DNA from: Euphorbia lathyris
Taxonomy: Eukaryota > Streptophyta > Magnoliopsida > Malpighiales > Euphorbiaceae
Direction: 5' to 3'
DNA length: 64,000 nucleotides
Assembly (NCBI RefSeq): GCF_963576675.1
Contig: NC_088915.1
Location: 32,517,501 to 32,581,500 of the forward strand
Shown piece after piece: positions 23,006-33,897 of this stretch (positions are counted from its first letter, which is position 1; each line of letters opens with the position of its first letter). A program made the position numbers and the translations under genes. The notes beneath the pieces were generated by a model that worked only from the letters and a program-made list of their open reading frames with translations, was not told where the DNA came from and made no database searches.

Positions 23006-23950
23006 CTACGCCACCCAGGGATAGAAGGGAGCCCAAAACGGGTTGAACGGCTGACGGTAAGAGGGGCCGGTCGAGTTTCTATTGTGGTAGCGGCCCCCCC
23101 TTCCGCGATTGTGACGGCCGCCGTATCGCCCACCGCGATAGGGCTGCTGTGGCGCGTGATTGTGCGCTGGCCGATGGGAGTGGTTCGGCGGCTGTTCAGT
23201 GACATCGGAAGATGCCGATAGCACGACAGATTCGGTGGAGGGGCTGTTCTTTCTGGACTTTGATGTTTCTTCTAGGATCAACATAGAACGGTCTCTGTGG
23301 AAAGGAGGAAGAGGATCTTCGTGTCGGATTTGTGTGCCAACTGTGTCGTAGGCGTCAGTTAAACCAGAAATAAGTTGCAGGACCATCTGATCATTGGTAA
23401 CAGGACAGTCAACATTCGAGAGTTGATCGGAGAGGGATTTGAGATGCTGACAGTATGATGAGATGTCGGAGAAATCATCTAGTTTGATTTTTGAGAATTC
23501 TTGTTGAAGGAACAAAGCACGAGAGTGCTTATTGTTAGAAAAAATGTCTTGTAATTTGGTCCAGGCTGCGGCTACAGACAAATCTGCCTCAATGATTGTG
23601 TGTAGTAAATCAAGGGAGATAGTGTTGTAAATCCATTGGAGGACAATAGCGTCAATACGTGACCAGAGAGCAGGGTTTGTGTTTTGTAGAGATGTAGCGG
23701 AAGGGTTTGGAGATGGAAGGATATGGTCGAAAACTTGATAGGCTGTAGCATGGAGTTTGAATAGAGCCGCCCAAGTCGGGTAATGGCCTTTTTCAATATC
23801 AAGGGTGATTCTGATAAAGGTGGAGATATTGGAAACAGTTAGGGATGGATGAGTGGTGGGAGTAGGATCGGAGTTGGGAGAGGTTGCGGTTGTGTTTGTA
23901 TTAGTGTTGGAGTGGCCGGAATTGTTGGAAGCCGTGATGGTGTTCGTCAT
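23006..23950 (-). CDS. copia gag (UBN2 type)
   Basis: 314 residues from the first ATG after the primer-binding site. It has a Thr/Asn-rich head, a UBN2-type core (LTVSNISTFIRITLDIEKGH near 37-56, then a stretch with WAALFKLHA) and a basic Gly/Arg-rich tail (RGGRYGGRHNRGRGG) in place of a CCHC zinc knuckle. Gag forms the virus-like particle in the cytoplasm. The frame ends in TAG (23006-23008) and continues in the same frame into protease, so the stop is probably a point mutation of a single gag-pol frame. Confidence 0.85.
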   Translation of the reverse strand: MTNTITASNNSGHSNTNTNTTATSPNSDPTPTTHPSLTVSNISTFIRITLDIEKGHYPTWAALFKLHATAYQVFDHILPSPNPSATSLQNTNPALWSRIDAIVLQWIYNTISLDLLHTIIEADLSVAAAWTKLQDIFSNNKHSRALFLQQEFSKIKLDDFSDISSYCQHLKSLSDQLSNVDCPVTNDQMVLQLISGLTDAYDTVGTQIRHEDPLPPFHRDRSMLILEETSKSRKNSPSTESVVLSASSDVTEQPPNHSHRPAHNHAPQQPYRGGRYGGRHNRGRGGRYHNRNSTGPSYRQPFNPFWAPFYPWVA

Positions 23951-24055
23951 TTTAGGTGGAGGAGGAGGGTTGTGTTTGACGGCGGCGGCGGCTTAGGGAA
24001 GCTAGGGTTTCGGTGAGATAGGGAGAGGAAGGTAGGTTTAGGAAGAGAGATTAGT

Positions 24056-24066
24056 CTTTGATACCA
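24056..24066 (-). other. Primer-binding site of the copia element
   Basis: Minus strand TGGTATCAAAG, directly adjoining the 5' LTR; complementary to the 3' end of initiator Met tRNA with one mismatch. Confidence 0.85.
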
Positions 24067-24293
24067 TGTAACAGTTTGAATCACTGAGTATTGTTATTGA
24101 AATATAACTGAGTATATATACAGAGTACAATCCTTGTTGTAGTGAATAACTAATACTAGTTAACTGTATAGTTTAGATAAACTCTAGCAATAAACAATAT
24201 ATAAACAATATAGTGAATAACTAATACTAGCTAACTGTATGGTTTAGATAAACTCTAGCAATAAACAATATATAAACAATATAATCTCTAATA
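24067..24293 (-). repeat. 5' LTR of the copia element
   Basis: 227 bp with the same 71-bp duplication (24140-24210, 24211-24281). A TATA-like TATATATA lies at 24113-24120, suitable for minus-strand transcription. Confidence 0.9.
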
Positions 24294-24298
24294 CTCAT

Positions 24299-25173
24299 TT
24301 CTCATTTTCCGCAAGGAATCTTCGTTTATGTTAAAAAAAACCAGTATACAACTTTTTAGATTATAAGCATCAACTGCATCTGCTTCTTCCTATCCTTAAG
24401 CCAAGATTCCCTAGTAGGAAAGAACTATACACCCCTAGAAAGGGAAGCTAGTAAGGCATCAAGGATGAAAGACCGAGACCAAGTATGAGGATGGATGGGG
24501 AAGTAGGAGGGAGGTCAGTTTCTTGACCCCAGTTTCGTGTCCTGAGTAATGTAAAAAAAATTATGATTGGGTTGGTTATAAGTCCAACTTAGAGGCCTTT
24601 TGTTTGATCATTCTTCCAAACAAAGCGGACAATAAGGGCCTCCCTAGCGTCAGCGAACGATTTGGTGGATACTTCTTTGTTTGATTCGGCTTATTACGAG
24701 GATTCCTAGTCTGCTTGTTTCCACATTACCCATGGCTAAATAACACTTTTGGCTATCACAAAAGACTACGCACAAGTGCATTCTGCTGTAAGTCCAGGTA
24801 ACTAGCCCTTTTTTCACTTACCTTCCCCAACAACTGTATCAACATATCCCTTTTTTCATTCTAAAATATAGATTCTTTTGCTCTTAATCTCCTACTTATA
24901 AAGGATTTAAGGGTCAAGTTTTGCATTTCTTATAGGAAGGATGCCCATTTTTCCTTAGGTATCTGAAAGTAGAGAAAACAAAACCTTTCTAAGGTAAAGC
25001 ACAATTGTAGTAGTTATCCACAGTTAAGCCCTTCCTATTCTGTTCCCCTTACTCGTATATCAGCTTAAGAGGAGATACTTAAACAACAATAATCCTAATG
25101 AGAATGAGCACAATAAGATGACTCTCAGGTGCACTCTACTATGTATTCAGTGGAATGAGGTTTAAAAATGGTT
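24299..25173. other. Intergenic DNA without recognised features
   Basis: Mixed composition, no open frame of note and no repeat I can name. Confidence 0.45.
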
Positions 25174-25258
25174 TTAGAGTCCGTTTGATTTAACTATTGT
25201 TTATTGTTATAGTTTGTTGTTGGAAAAGTAAGGATTTGTTGTTTTTGGAAAAGGCTAA

Positions 25259-28191
25259 TCTATACTATATATAATAGCGGAAGCAGAGAGAAGTGTTTTG
25301 GAGGCCTTTTTGATGAGTTGTCATCATAGTAAAAAACCAAAATGAATTAAAATAACAAATTTATATTTATAATATATTAAACAATTACTAGCCCATTAAT
25401 TAAAATAATAAAAGAAAGTAAGAGTTACAGGAAGATGAAAAAACACAAAGCAAAGGAAATTCAAAAGTCACAAATAAGCTTCTATATAAAGCATAATAGA
25501 TAGTATTCCACCATCATATTCATTGGCCATGATAGATAGTATCATATTTCTGAAGGTAATTATTCGATTTTTTCGTATGTTGTAGTTATTTTGTTCTCAA
25601 TTGTGTTGTTGTTTTATTTTTATTAAACAATAGTTGTTATAATTTCATCTTTCAGATCCATTTCTTCCGTTACCCAGGTTCTGTAGTCATATTCATTAGC
25701 CACGATAGATAGTATCATATTTCTGAAGGTAATTATTCGATTTTTTTCCATATATTGTAGTTATTTTGTTCCCAATTATGTTGTTATTTTATTTTTATTA
25801 AACAATAGTTGTTATAGTTTCATCTTTCAGATCCATTTCTGTCGTTACCCCCGGTTCCATACCTCTCGCTACCTTATCCATGTTTTCTTTTTTATTTGTC
25901 TTTTTTTTCAAACTGATATCTCCAATTGAAGAAATCTGATAGAAATAGAAGATGCATGGACAACTAAAATCGAAAAACACAAAAGTGTCAAAAATTACAA
26001 TAAATTCTTATGTTTCTCAAGGTAATTATTCGATTTTTTTTAATATATTGTAGTTATTTTTCTTATCAATTGTGTTGTTGTTTTATTTTTATTAAACAAT
26101 AGTTGTTATAGTTTCATCTTTAAGAGATGAAATTCTATTTCTGCCGTTACTCAGGTTTCATACCTCTCGCTACCTTATCCATGTTTTCCTTTTTATTTGT
26201 CTTTTTTTTCTTTCAAAATGACTAAAATAAAGATTTTATATATTTGCATTCTTTTTTAGTATATGTTGCTAAGTGTTATCGTTTCGATTATTAACTCTGA
26301 CTAAAACTTAGATTTTCGGCTTTATATGAACTCAATTTTTAGCTTTCATTGAAATTAGATTAATTTTTCTAATTCGGAACCTGGTGAAATCCACTCATTT
26401 TTTTAGTTTGATTTTATCTAACTGATATGGATTGTATTTTTATTTTTATGCATTTTGGTACAAATAGATATAAAGTTTCATACCAAAAATGTTCACTGAA
26501 GTTGGAGACATATTGAATAAAATATTAAAGAGGTATTGAAATATTATACTTACAATGAAGTTTATTTCAATTATAAATTATGTTATATTATTATTATTGT
26601 CAATAAGTTATTTTTTTCCAGTTCTTTAGAGAAAGAGATTGTAAACGTCTAATACACTTGATAAGATGTTTATTCTTGAAAAATTTGGATTATGCTAGAT
26701 ACGAAGGTAAATCAAACTAATTTTTGATGCTCAAAATCCTAAAAATGTACATTAATTATAGGATATGGAGATAATTGTTTTTGCAACATTGGGCTATATA
26801 GTTTTTAACTATTATATTGTAGTTTGTACAAAATTGTTAGTATTTCAAGAGTTTTTAACACATGAAAATGAAACATGATCATAGGACAAGTTGTCGAAAA
26901 ATATTAAGTAACAAATATTATTATTTGAATCTCTTCAAATTCTCAAACGTTGAGCATAATGATTCTAATTAATAGAATTAATTTCATATATTAATTATAA
27001 AATATTTTTTTTTGTACAGAGTACTTACAATTATAATTTAATTCTATTTAACTAAAATTAATTTATGGACTTAATACTTCATTAAGAAAAAATAAAAAAT
27101 TTAATTAGTGGGTAAAAAATATTTCCACTCTTCTCTTTATATGTTTATATGTTGACATTCTCTCTTTTTTTTTTTTTTTTAAAAACGAGAGGAAGATAGT
27201 TCTCTCGTAATTATCTTTTTTTGTCCCTTCATTTTTGTTTTCTATTCTTTTATTTGTTTTTCTTGCTTACAAAATTCAAGAATATATAATTATTAAAAAA
27301 TGTTAATAAAGTCAAATAAGTGATATCTGCAAGCGTGACTGATATTCTATACAGTGAAAGAATGAAGAACAAATTAATTGAATGTCTTGACGAGATATTA
27401 CAAGATGAAAATATGATAAATCATCACCTTAAGCTGTCTCAATTGGATATATTGGGTTATTATAGCAGAATAAATAATTGAATTCGAATACTTGGTGATC
27501 ATGAAATTTCATCAAACAAAATCATTATCATCAAGATGTATTTGTGAAAAATTCTTATGAATTTTTTTTTATGTAACATATTGAATTGATAAAGTTTCTT
27601 CATATGCAATGTTACAAAAGTATTGACTGTAATAGTTTATAGCATAATATAGATGTTGCTTGCATTTTAACATAGGTTGTAATTATTTTGTATTGTAGAT
27701 TTAATATTTAATTTTAATTGTAGTTTAATTCAATTTTTGTTTAACATAGATTGTAATTCTTTTGTATCGTAAATATAATATTTAATTTAAATTGTAGTTT
27801 AATTCAATTTTTGAATTTTCATTATATTCTAATATATTTCTTAATGAATCTCCTATTTTATTATTATTTCACAGAATTCCAGTTATAAAAAATATAAAAA
27901 TGTCTTAAAATTACTAAAATGTACAAATCATTGAATTTTGTAAAAATAAATAAATCATTCACCTTTAATTAAAAGTATATAAAAAAAATTAATCAATTAT
28001 TTTTAAAAATAATTTAATTTAATTTGAATTATCAATAAAAAATATATATTAATTTCAAATATACATAATATAAATTTTTTTCATCATATAACATGATATA
28101 AAATTACTTAAAAGTAAATATATTAATTTATTTATTTATTTAAATTATATAAAAGTTTCATATCCCGTGCATTGCACGGGTTTTCGACTAG
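25259..28191 (+). mobile_element. Non-autonomous Helitron, copy B (2.93 kb)
   Basis: It starts TCTATACTATATATAATAGC and ends with a perfect hairpin CCCGTGC-ATT-GCACGGG (28164-28180) followed by TTTTCGACTAG, inserted between A (25258) and T (28192). It is collinear with copy A, including the stretch with gatgcatggacaactaaaa. It carries an additional ~173-bp tandem unit (the ggtaattattcg blocks start at 25555, 25728 and 26021). No Rep/helicase gene. Confidence 0.9.
28164..28191 (+). other. Helitron 3' terminal hairpin and CTAG end
   Basis: Seven-base-pair stem, three-base loop, 11 bases to CTAG. In Helitrons this hairpin is the 3' end signal. Confidence 0.85.
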
Positions 28192-28302
28192 TTTTCATGT
28201 ATAAAAGGAAAACATCAGTTCCTAACAAAACAGCTAAAACTCTCATTTTTAATATGAGACGACAAATATGAGGAGAAAATAGAATAAACAAACATCATCT
28301 TA

Positions 28303-29104
28303 GTCTATTTAAAACCTACCGACTTTTGTTGAGAAAAAGTGATAAATTTCATTATTTGAACAATCACAATCGAGAGAAATTTTACTCCTAACATCATAAA
28401 TTGTATAATTATATTCTTAAAAAATATGTATATGGTGATTCGTATAGGCAAAAAGCCTTATCTTTCATTTACATATCTTTCATTTTTTTGTTCAGTAAAC
28501 CATTGATCTTTTATTTGAATCCATTAAGTCCCTTATCATTTACTTTTGGTCTTTTTAAGGCTTTGATGAGCAAAAAAAAAAAAATCAAATTTGAACATAA
28601 AACTCAATTAACAAAGTGTTATTAATTGCATTTGTATTTGAAATTATAAAAATATATATTTTTTACGGTTTAAATTAATGTTTTTTTCGTATAGTTTTTC
28701 TATAACCACATTACATATCCAAATCCAAAACTATTTTCAAAAATATTTTTAAAAAGTGAAAAAATACAAATTTGTAACAGAGAGGTCACAGATAACACAA
28801 AAAGGTGCTCTGAAATAGCATAAGATAGGATAACAGTATCCTTATATACAATAATAATAATATCATCGGCGTAGGTCTCAAACTTTCTATGCACTAGTCA
28901 CTATAGAAGTTTCTCAGACACTATTACTAAGGATTGTCATATGGTGGAACTACAAAATCAGAATCTGTTATAATTTCCATACCTTCTAATGCAAGGTACA
29001 CACAAAAAAGAGAAGCATAACTCTTATTTCTGGATCGCTGAAAATTCCAGGCAGCTAAGCTAAACCAAGAAAACACTGCTGCCTGCTCACTGCTTGTTCC
29101 TATT
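28303..29104. other. Intergenic DNA and probable 3' UTR of GRAS gene 2
   Basis: AT-rich and non-coding. The 3' untranslated region is expected in about 28850-29104. Confidence 0.45.
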
Positions 29105-31384
29105 TTATGCAGGAACCCATGCTGAGGATGCATAAATAATTCGTCCCTTCCATCCCTGCAACATCCATTGACCATCTTCATCTACTACAAAATCATCATG
29201 GTACGTCGCTTTCAACTTACACTTCAATTTCTTCATCAGTTGTCGGTTCAAACTCAGCTGCTTCAACCCAGCCCTCATGTTTCGAATCTGCCATTGCTTG
29301 TATGTCTCCGGTCTCTCTACTCTTTCTGACCCCTCACATGCTATAACATTCAACGCTTGCCGACCAAAAAACTCTTTCTCAAACTTGAACCTCATTTCAT
29401 CCTCACTCGACATATTCGTGTCGAATGCATCAAATAATGCTGAAAAGTGGAAAAGAGCCTCCCGGAACCTCGTGATGAAAAAAGGAGCATTGTAGGACCC
29501 ATTCACAATTGATTGGATGAATATTTTTGGATTTATCTTTCTAATCAAGTTCAAAACAATATTCTTCGGATTGTTTACAACAACTGTCTCATCAAGTAAG
29601 TTCTTAAATCGGAACAGGCAATTCACAGCAATAACTTCACCACTTTGAATCTTCAGATCATCAATTTGTATAGTTTCCCATTTCTTTGCTACGGCGTTGT
29701 ACTCGAATGGAACATTATGAAGCTCACAATACTTTGCCAATCGGCGACCAGTCTCTTGAACTCTTTCATCCGGACGGAAACCACTTTGCGGAAGCTCTAT
29801 CCCTGTTATTCGCAGTTTGGGAGGTCCACCAACTCGTTTTGAGAGACGATAAATGAGAGCAGGCCACTGGAATCCATACAAGATACCAAAGTCTATTATA
29901 TGAAGGGTGGTTGCTTTCTCAGATGCAGCCAAAATATTGTGGTTTGCAAAAATGATAGCCATCTTATTAAATGGGCAGGCTGATATGTAAGCTAGATAAG
30001 CTTTCAACATCTCAGAAGCTGATGCTTTCTCAGAAGACAAGGCAGTGTAAATCTGGGTTCCTGTGCCAGACAAACGTGCTTCAAGCCCATTAGCGAAGCA
30101 ATGAGCCAATCTTTGAGACCCATCACCAAAAGGTGAAGAGTGCTGTCTGATCTGCTTAAGTTGTTCCTTAGCAGTCCTCTGGTCATCAGCAGAGACAGCT
30201 TGTGCACAAGAAATCAGAAGAGTCCTCAAGTCAACTACTTCCGTTTTATTTGCTTGTCTCTTAGCGCTAGTCTTGCCACTACTAGATCCATTTATTTGCC
30301 CTTTCGGGTGTGAGGTCTTGCTTGATCCATTCTGCGAATCGAACTTAAGAATGCATTCAGGGGGTCCACAGCGTTCTCCTGTACATACTAACACCTTGTC
30401 GAACATTTCTGCTAGCTCAGTTTCATCAACATAAACTGCAGACTGTTTGGTACTCCTTTCTTCCCTGAAATAGTCATCCTCCCGCTCATGTTTCTTTACA
30501 TTACAAGGGTTGACCAAATACTCTGTCTCTTCCATCTCAGCCTTCACCACCACCTTGTTATCCTTTACCTTCAACTCTGCCATTGAAGCATTGTTTTCCA
30601 AGTCAATAACCAGTTGACTGCTCTTAGGAAGAAACTTATTTGCTTCCTCTACACCTCTCTGGAACTGCAATGCCAGTTCTCCCTCACTAAATATACTTGG
30701 CACCACAATCTTACTCTCAAATGAATCCACCACGTTATTACCATTACTTCCTAACCAATTATGTGACTTGAGCTGCTGTGATGAATTAGAGGTTGATTGG
30801 AAAACAAAATTTGTAGGAAGTGGTGTTCGCATGAATGATGATTTTAAGTCTCCAAGTTCACTATTCCAGTGTTGTTCAGCTGAACTGTTAGTATTAGAAG
30901 AACAACTGCTGATACAGCTACTATTGCTGCTATAACCACTTAAACTACTCAAAAACCCATCTTCAGGACTATCAACCAAGAATTGGTCACCATAAGACGA
31001 AGATTGATTCGGTGAAGATGGGTGCTTCTCACCAATAAGATCAAAAAGTGATTTCTCTGCAGCTTGAAGAGCCAAAGGGTCATGGAACATGCAAGGTTTC
31101 TCTTCCATGTCCTCCTCCATAAGCATCTGGTTTATGTAGTTGAAGATAGTCTCTGAGAAATCATTATCATCAGAAGGAGAGTCTCCATCCATGGTAGATG
31201 ATGGTGTAGACTTACTGGGATTTGGTTCAAGCAAATCAACTGAGCTGTCTAAAACGTTGAAAGAGGGATCGTCTGAGAATTTGTACCCGTTTGTAAAGTT
31301 TGGATACTGATGCCTATCAGAGAAAAGGACCTCATCCTCAAACTGAAAACCAGAGAGTCCAGCAAAACCAGCATCTGTTCCCAT
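29105..31384 (-). CDS. GRAS transcription regulator, LISCL subfamily (SCL14/SCL33-like), gene 2
   Basis: 759 residues counted from the ATG at 31384 (MGTDAGFAG). The open frame extends 21 codons further, but those codons fall inside the predicted leader intron (31400-31952), so the downstream ATG is chosen. An acidic N-terminal half carries the subfamily motif YINQMLMEEDMEEKP near 105-120. The GRAS domain occupies about 380-759: leucine repeat I at VDLRTLLISCAQAV, VHIID motif TTLHIIDFG, leucine repeat II after RITGIELP, PFYRE with FFITRFREALFHFSALF, SAW ending WMLQGWKGRIIYASSAW. The GRAS domain is closely similar to gene 1 and the N-termini are much less so. The likely role, as a nuclear transcriptional co-activator, is inferred from the family. 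Confidence 0.95.
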   Translation of the reverse strand: MGTDAGFAGLSGFQFEDEVLFSDRHQYPNFTNGYKFSDDPSFNVLDSSVDLLEPNPSKSTPSSTMDGDSPSDDNDFSETIFNYINQMLMEEDMEEKPCMFHDPLALQAAEKSLFDLIGEKHPSSPNQSSSYGDQFLVDSPEDGFLSSLSGYSSNSSCISSCSSNTNSSAEQHWNSELGDLKSSFMRTPLPTNFVFQSTSNSSQQLKSHNWLGSNGNNVVDSFESKIVVPSIFSEGELALQFQRGVEEANKFLPKSSQLVIDLENNASMAELKVKDNKVVVKAEMEETEYLVNPCNVKKHEREDDYFREERSTKQSAVYVDETELAEMFDKVLVCTGERCGPPECILKFDSQNGSSKTSHPKGQINGSSSGKTSAKRQANKTEVVDLRTLLISCAQAVSADDQRTAKEQLKQIRQHSSPFGDGSQRLAHCFANGLEARLSGTGTQIYTALSSEKASASEMLKAYLAYISACPFNKMAIIFANHNILAASEKATTLHIIDFGILYGFQWPALIYRLSKRVGGPPKLRITGIELPQSGFRPDERVQETGRRLAKYCELHNVPFEYNAVAKKWETIQIDDLKIQSGEVIAVNCLFRFKNLLDETVVVNNPKNIVLNLIRKINPKIFIQSIVNGSYNAPFFITRFREALFHFSALFDAFDTNMSSEDEMRFKFEKEFFGRQALNVIACEGSERVERPETYKQWQIRNMRAGLKQLSLNRQLMKKLKCKLKATYHDDFVVDEDGQWMLQGWKGRIIYASSAWVPA

Positions 31385-31399
31385 TTGTAAAACCCTAAA

Positions 31400-31952
31400 C
31401 TGAAGAATCACAACCAAAATTATATCCGCGTGTACTCCACAGTTCAACTACGAGCAGTTCAAGAACACAAAACTTCAAAAGCTACAAATTTGCACACCAA
31501 ATAATTAACTCTTAATCACTTAATTAATCAAGGAAGATCAAATCGCAATAAATCATGCAATAATCAATACTTAGCCGATTCTCTACCACGCGAATCGACC
31601 TTCACGCGTCTACAAGATGGCCAAGTTGAAAAACTACAGATCTGAACACCATAAGCGAAGCTTCGGTTCAGTATAGAAAGAAAGCAAAACCCAGTTGCTG
31701 ATCTCTATATTGTACACAATTAGAAGCGATCTCAACGCTAAAGCTAAAACCGGCCAAATCTCTGTACTAATTTAGGAAGAAAAAAAATGCGACAAAAAAA
31801 TGTTAAAAGCTACACAGAACTGAAGCTCTGAGAACCCCCAAACAAAAAAAAAAAAAAAAAAAACTAGAAATCCAGCAGCTGATCGAAGAAAATTACAGTA
31901 AAAGAATGAAAATGAAAAACAGAAATTAAAACGAAAAGCTTGTCTGGCGTAC
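31400..31952 (-). other. Probable intron in the 5' leader of GRAS gene 2
   Basis: The minus-strand donor is CCTCAG/GTACGCC at 31953/31952 and the acceptor ATTCTTCAG at 31400, 15 bases before the chosen ATG. The 553-bp sequence is T-rich on the minus strand. The leader exon upstream (about 31953-32090) is CT-rich. Confidence 0.6.
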
Positions 31953-32090
31953 CTGAGGAACAGAGAAAAGCCCACTTAGAGGATAAGAAGCAAAGCATTA
32001 CAACACTTAATGGAGAGGAGAAGGATAATTTGTGATTGTGATGATTGATGGATCTCTTTTCTTTATCTTCACAGAAACTTCTTAGGCTCA
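31953..32090 (-). other. Probable first (non-coding) exon of GRAS gene 2
   Basis: CT-rich leader-like sequence on the minus strand ending in a good donor. The transcription start is not resolved; the right boundary is an estimate. Confidence 0.4.
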
Positions 32091-32246
32091 CAAAAATATC
32101 AAAACCAAGATAGCAAATGCACCGGCTATTACTTACTGACTCGGACAATCTTTTTTTCTCAACTTTTTCCTATTATTTACAAAAAGTCATCAAATTTTCC
32201 TTTTGTTTGTTTTCTGTTCAACTTTTTTTCTTTCTTAGAAGCACTT

Positions 32247-32271
32247 TATTATTATTATTATTATTATTATT
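32247..32271. repeat. (TTA)n microsatellite
   Basis: Eight tandem ATT/TTA units about 300 bp upstream of GRAS gene 2. Confidence 0.9.
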
Positions 32272-32279
32272 GAAGGGAT

Positions 32280-33890
32280 TATTACATATAATCTTAATAT
32301 AAGAACGGTTTTCGAATTATCTCTTCTATCACAAAATTCATTGAGATTGATGGCAACGGAAGAACAACCCAAGTTGCGTTTTACCGATCACGAATCAACT
32401 ACGACGAGACACATTGAGAAAAGATTAGATGATCCATGAACTATGAGCAATGGACTGGGGTAGAAAGAGGGGCGGTAGTGGTGGCTTGGATAGGAGAGGA
32501 AGAGAGTCGCATTTCTTTTTTCCATCTTTTCTAATTCATTATGAGATTAGTGTAAAGGATTAGAGTTATAGATATCTATTAATTACCACATAACTCTGAT
32601 TTGGAGCGTACACGTCGGGAGTAAACTATTTGATCCAAGCTAATATTTCCAACATCTCTCACTCGCACGTGACGGAACATATTCTTCCTCTTTTCTCTCA
32701 TTCTCATTTATACTCGCAAATAGTTTGTGCAACTGGTATACAAACGAGAGCTCTAGTTTTATACACTCGTTGGAGATATATAGCGTCTCGATAAACATTT
32801 ATCAGACCCCATACTATATACTCGTTGTCGTCCTCTTGGTTGAAAAACATGGATCGTAGATATCATATCATATTCACGGTAATTCATTAGATCTCTAAAG
32901 TTTTCTATCGTCACAATTACGGACACGTGCATAATTACCTCGGTGGTGAACCATAGAACCTTAAAGATGTGAATACGTGAAAATTTTTCTTTCTTACTAT
33001 ATTCCTTCTATCATAATCTAACTCGTTTGTCTGGTTGGTATCCTATGGGCCGAATTATCCTATGGCCCTTCAGAGTATCCTTCCAAAGTAGCCACGTGTG
33101 AGCGGCCGCAGAACCCGAATTACCCTTTACTCCCTACGAGGGAGGAGATGGATTTCCGACAAATACGATTCCGTTTTTACATAACACTGTCACTTACCGT
33201 TTTTAAAGATGACGCTTATCGTGTCCCTTCCTGTGTATGCATTCTTTATGTTCTATACCTTAGCCTCTTATCATGTTTTAGACTAAGGTATTTATTTCAG
33301 AGTCGTCACCCGAATTTGATGCTCGAGAACATATTAAAATTGGATAGCACACAGGCTCACAACATGCTATCAATTCAGAGTTGGGTTCGGGACTTAAACT
33401 GTTATAAGAGTCTGATTAATAAACGTGTAGACTTGTCTTTTATTAAGATATCATATATTTCTATTCGAGTTTCAATTTAAATATCGTGTAATCGTTCGAA
33501 AGCGATAAATAAATACTGAAATATAAATTCACAAATGGCACCATTCTGCCCTAATACATCAAATCTAGCCCTAGGAATTAAATCTATTAAACCTGCAAGA
33601 CAATAAATATTAGCTGCGAGTGCTTTGGGACCCGTCTTTCGGATTTAAACTATGACGCCAGACTCAATCAAATAGGACTTATTTATTCATAAGATCTAAC
33701 ACGTAGTATGCATTTATTCTGAAACCTAAATTAGATGTGTAGACAGATTTTAATAGAAATACCTAAAATACCCTTATATCGGGATTGATTTTATCTTCAT
33801 TTGCATATTTGGCTGAAATGTATTAAATTTACCGAATAATGGAAAACTTATTCTACCCGGACAAGAAAACATGATTATGCCCGAAAAACT
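32280..33890. other. Intergenic DNA, probable degraded retroelement
   Basis: No recognised gene. At 32650-32668 the minus strand reads GAGTGAGAGATGTTGG, resembling a copia polypurine tract followed by an LTR start (TGTTGG), so a decayed copia LTR may lie to the left. The 110-residue plus frame at 33148-33480 has no recognisable domain. Confidence 0.35.
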
Positions 33891-33897
33891 CCTTGTC

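Larger units (their letters stand above)
19291..24293 (-). mobile_element. Ty1/copia retrotransposon, 5.0 kb, defective
   Basis: Two 227-bp LTRs (19291-19517 and 24067-24293) are flanked by the perfect 5-bp duplication ctcat (19286-19290, 24294-24298). The minus-strand order is 5' LTR, primer-binding site, gag, protease, integrase, reverse transcriptase, RNase H, polypurine tract, 3' LTR: the copia order, with integrase before reverse transcriptase. I count four substitutions between the LTRs, which suggests a recent insertion. The polyprotein is broken by two in-frame stops and two frameshifts, so it cannot be autonomous now. Confidence 0.93.
25177..28299. mobile_element. Harbinger-like MITE split by Helitron B
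   Basis: The left half 25177-25258 (GAGTCCGTTTGATTTAAC...) and right half 28192-28299 (TTTTCATGTATAAAAG... AAACAAACATCATC) together match the intact MITE at 14653-14850. The flanks are tta (25174-25176, 28300-28302). Confidence 0.7.

Noticed and set aside
23006..23008. Programmed readthrough of TAG between copia gag and protease
   Set aside because: The following bases CAG ACA only partly fit the known CAR-YYA context, most copia elements use one frame, and the copy has other disabling lesions.
33148..33480. 110-residue plus-strand ORF as a host gene
   Set aside because: No recognisable domain and lies among degraded retroelement sequence.
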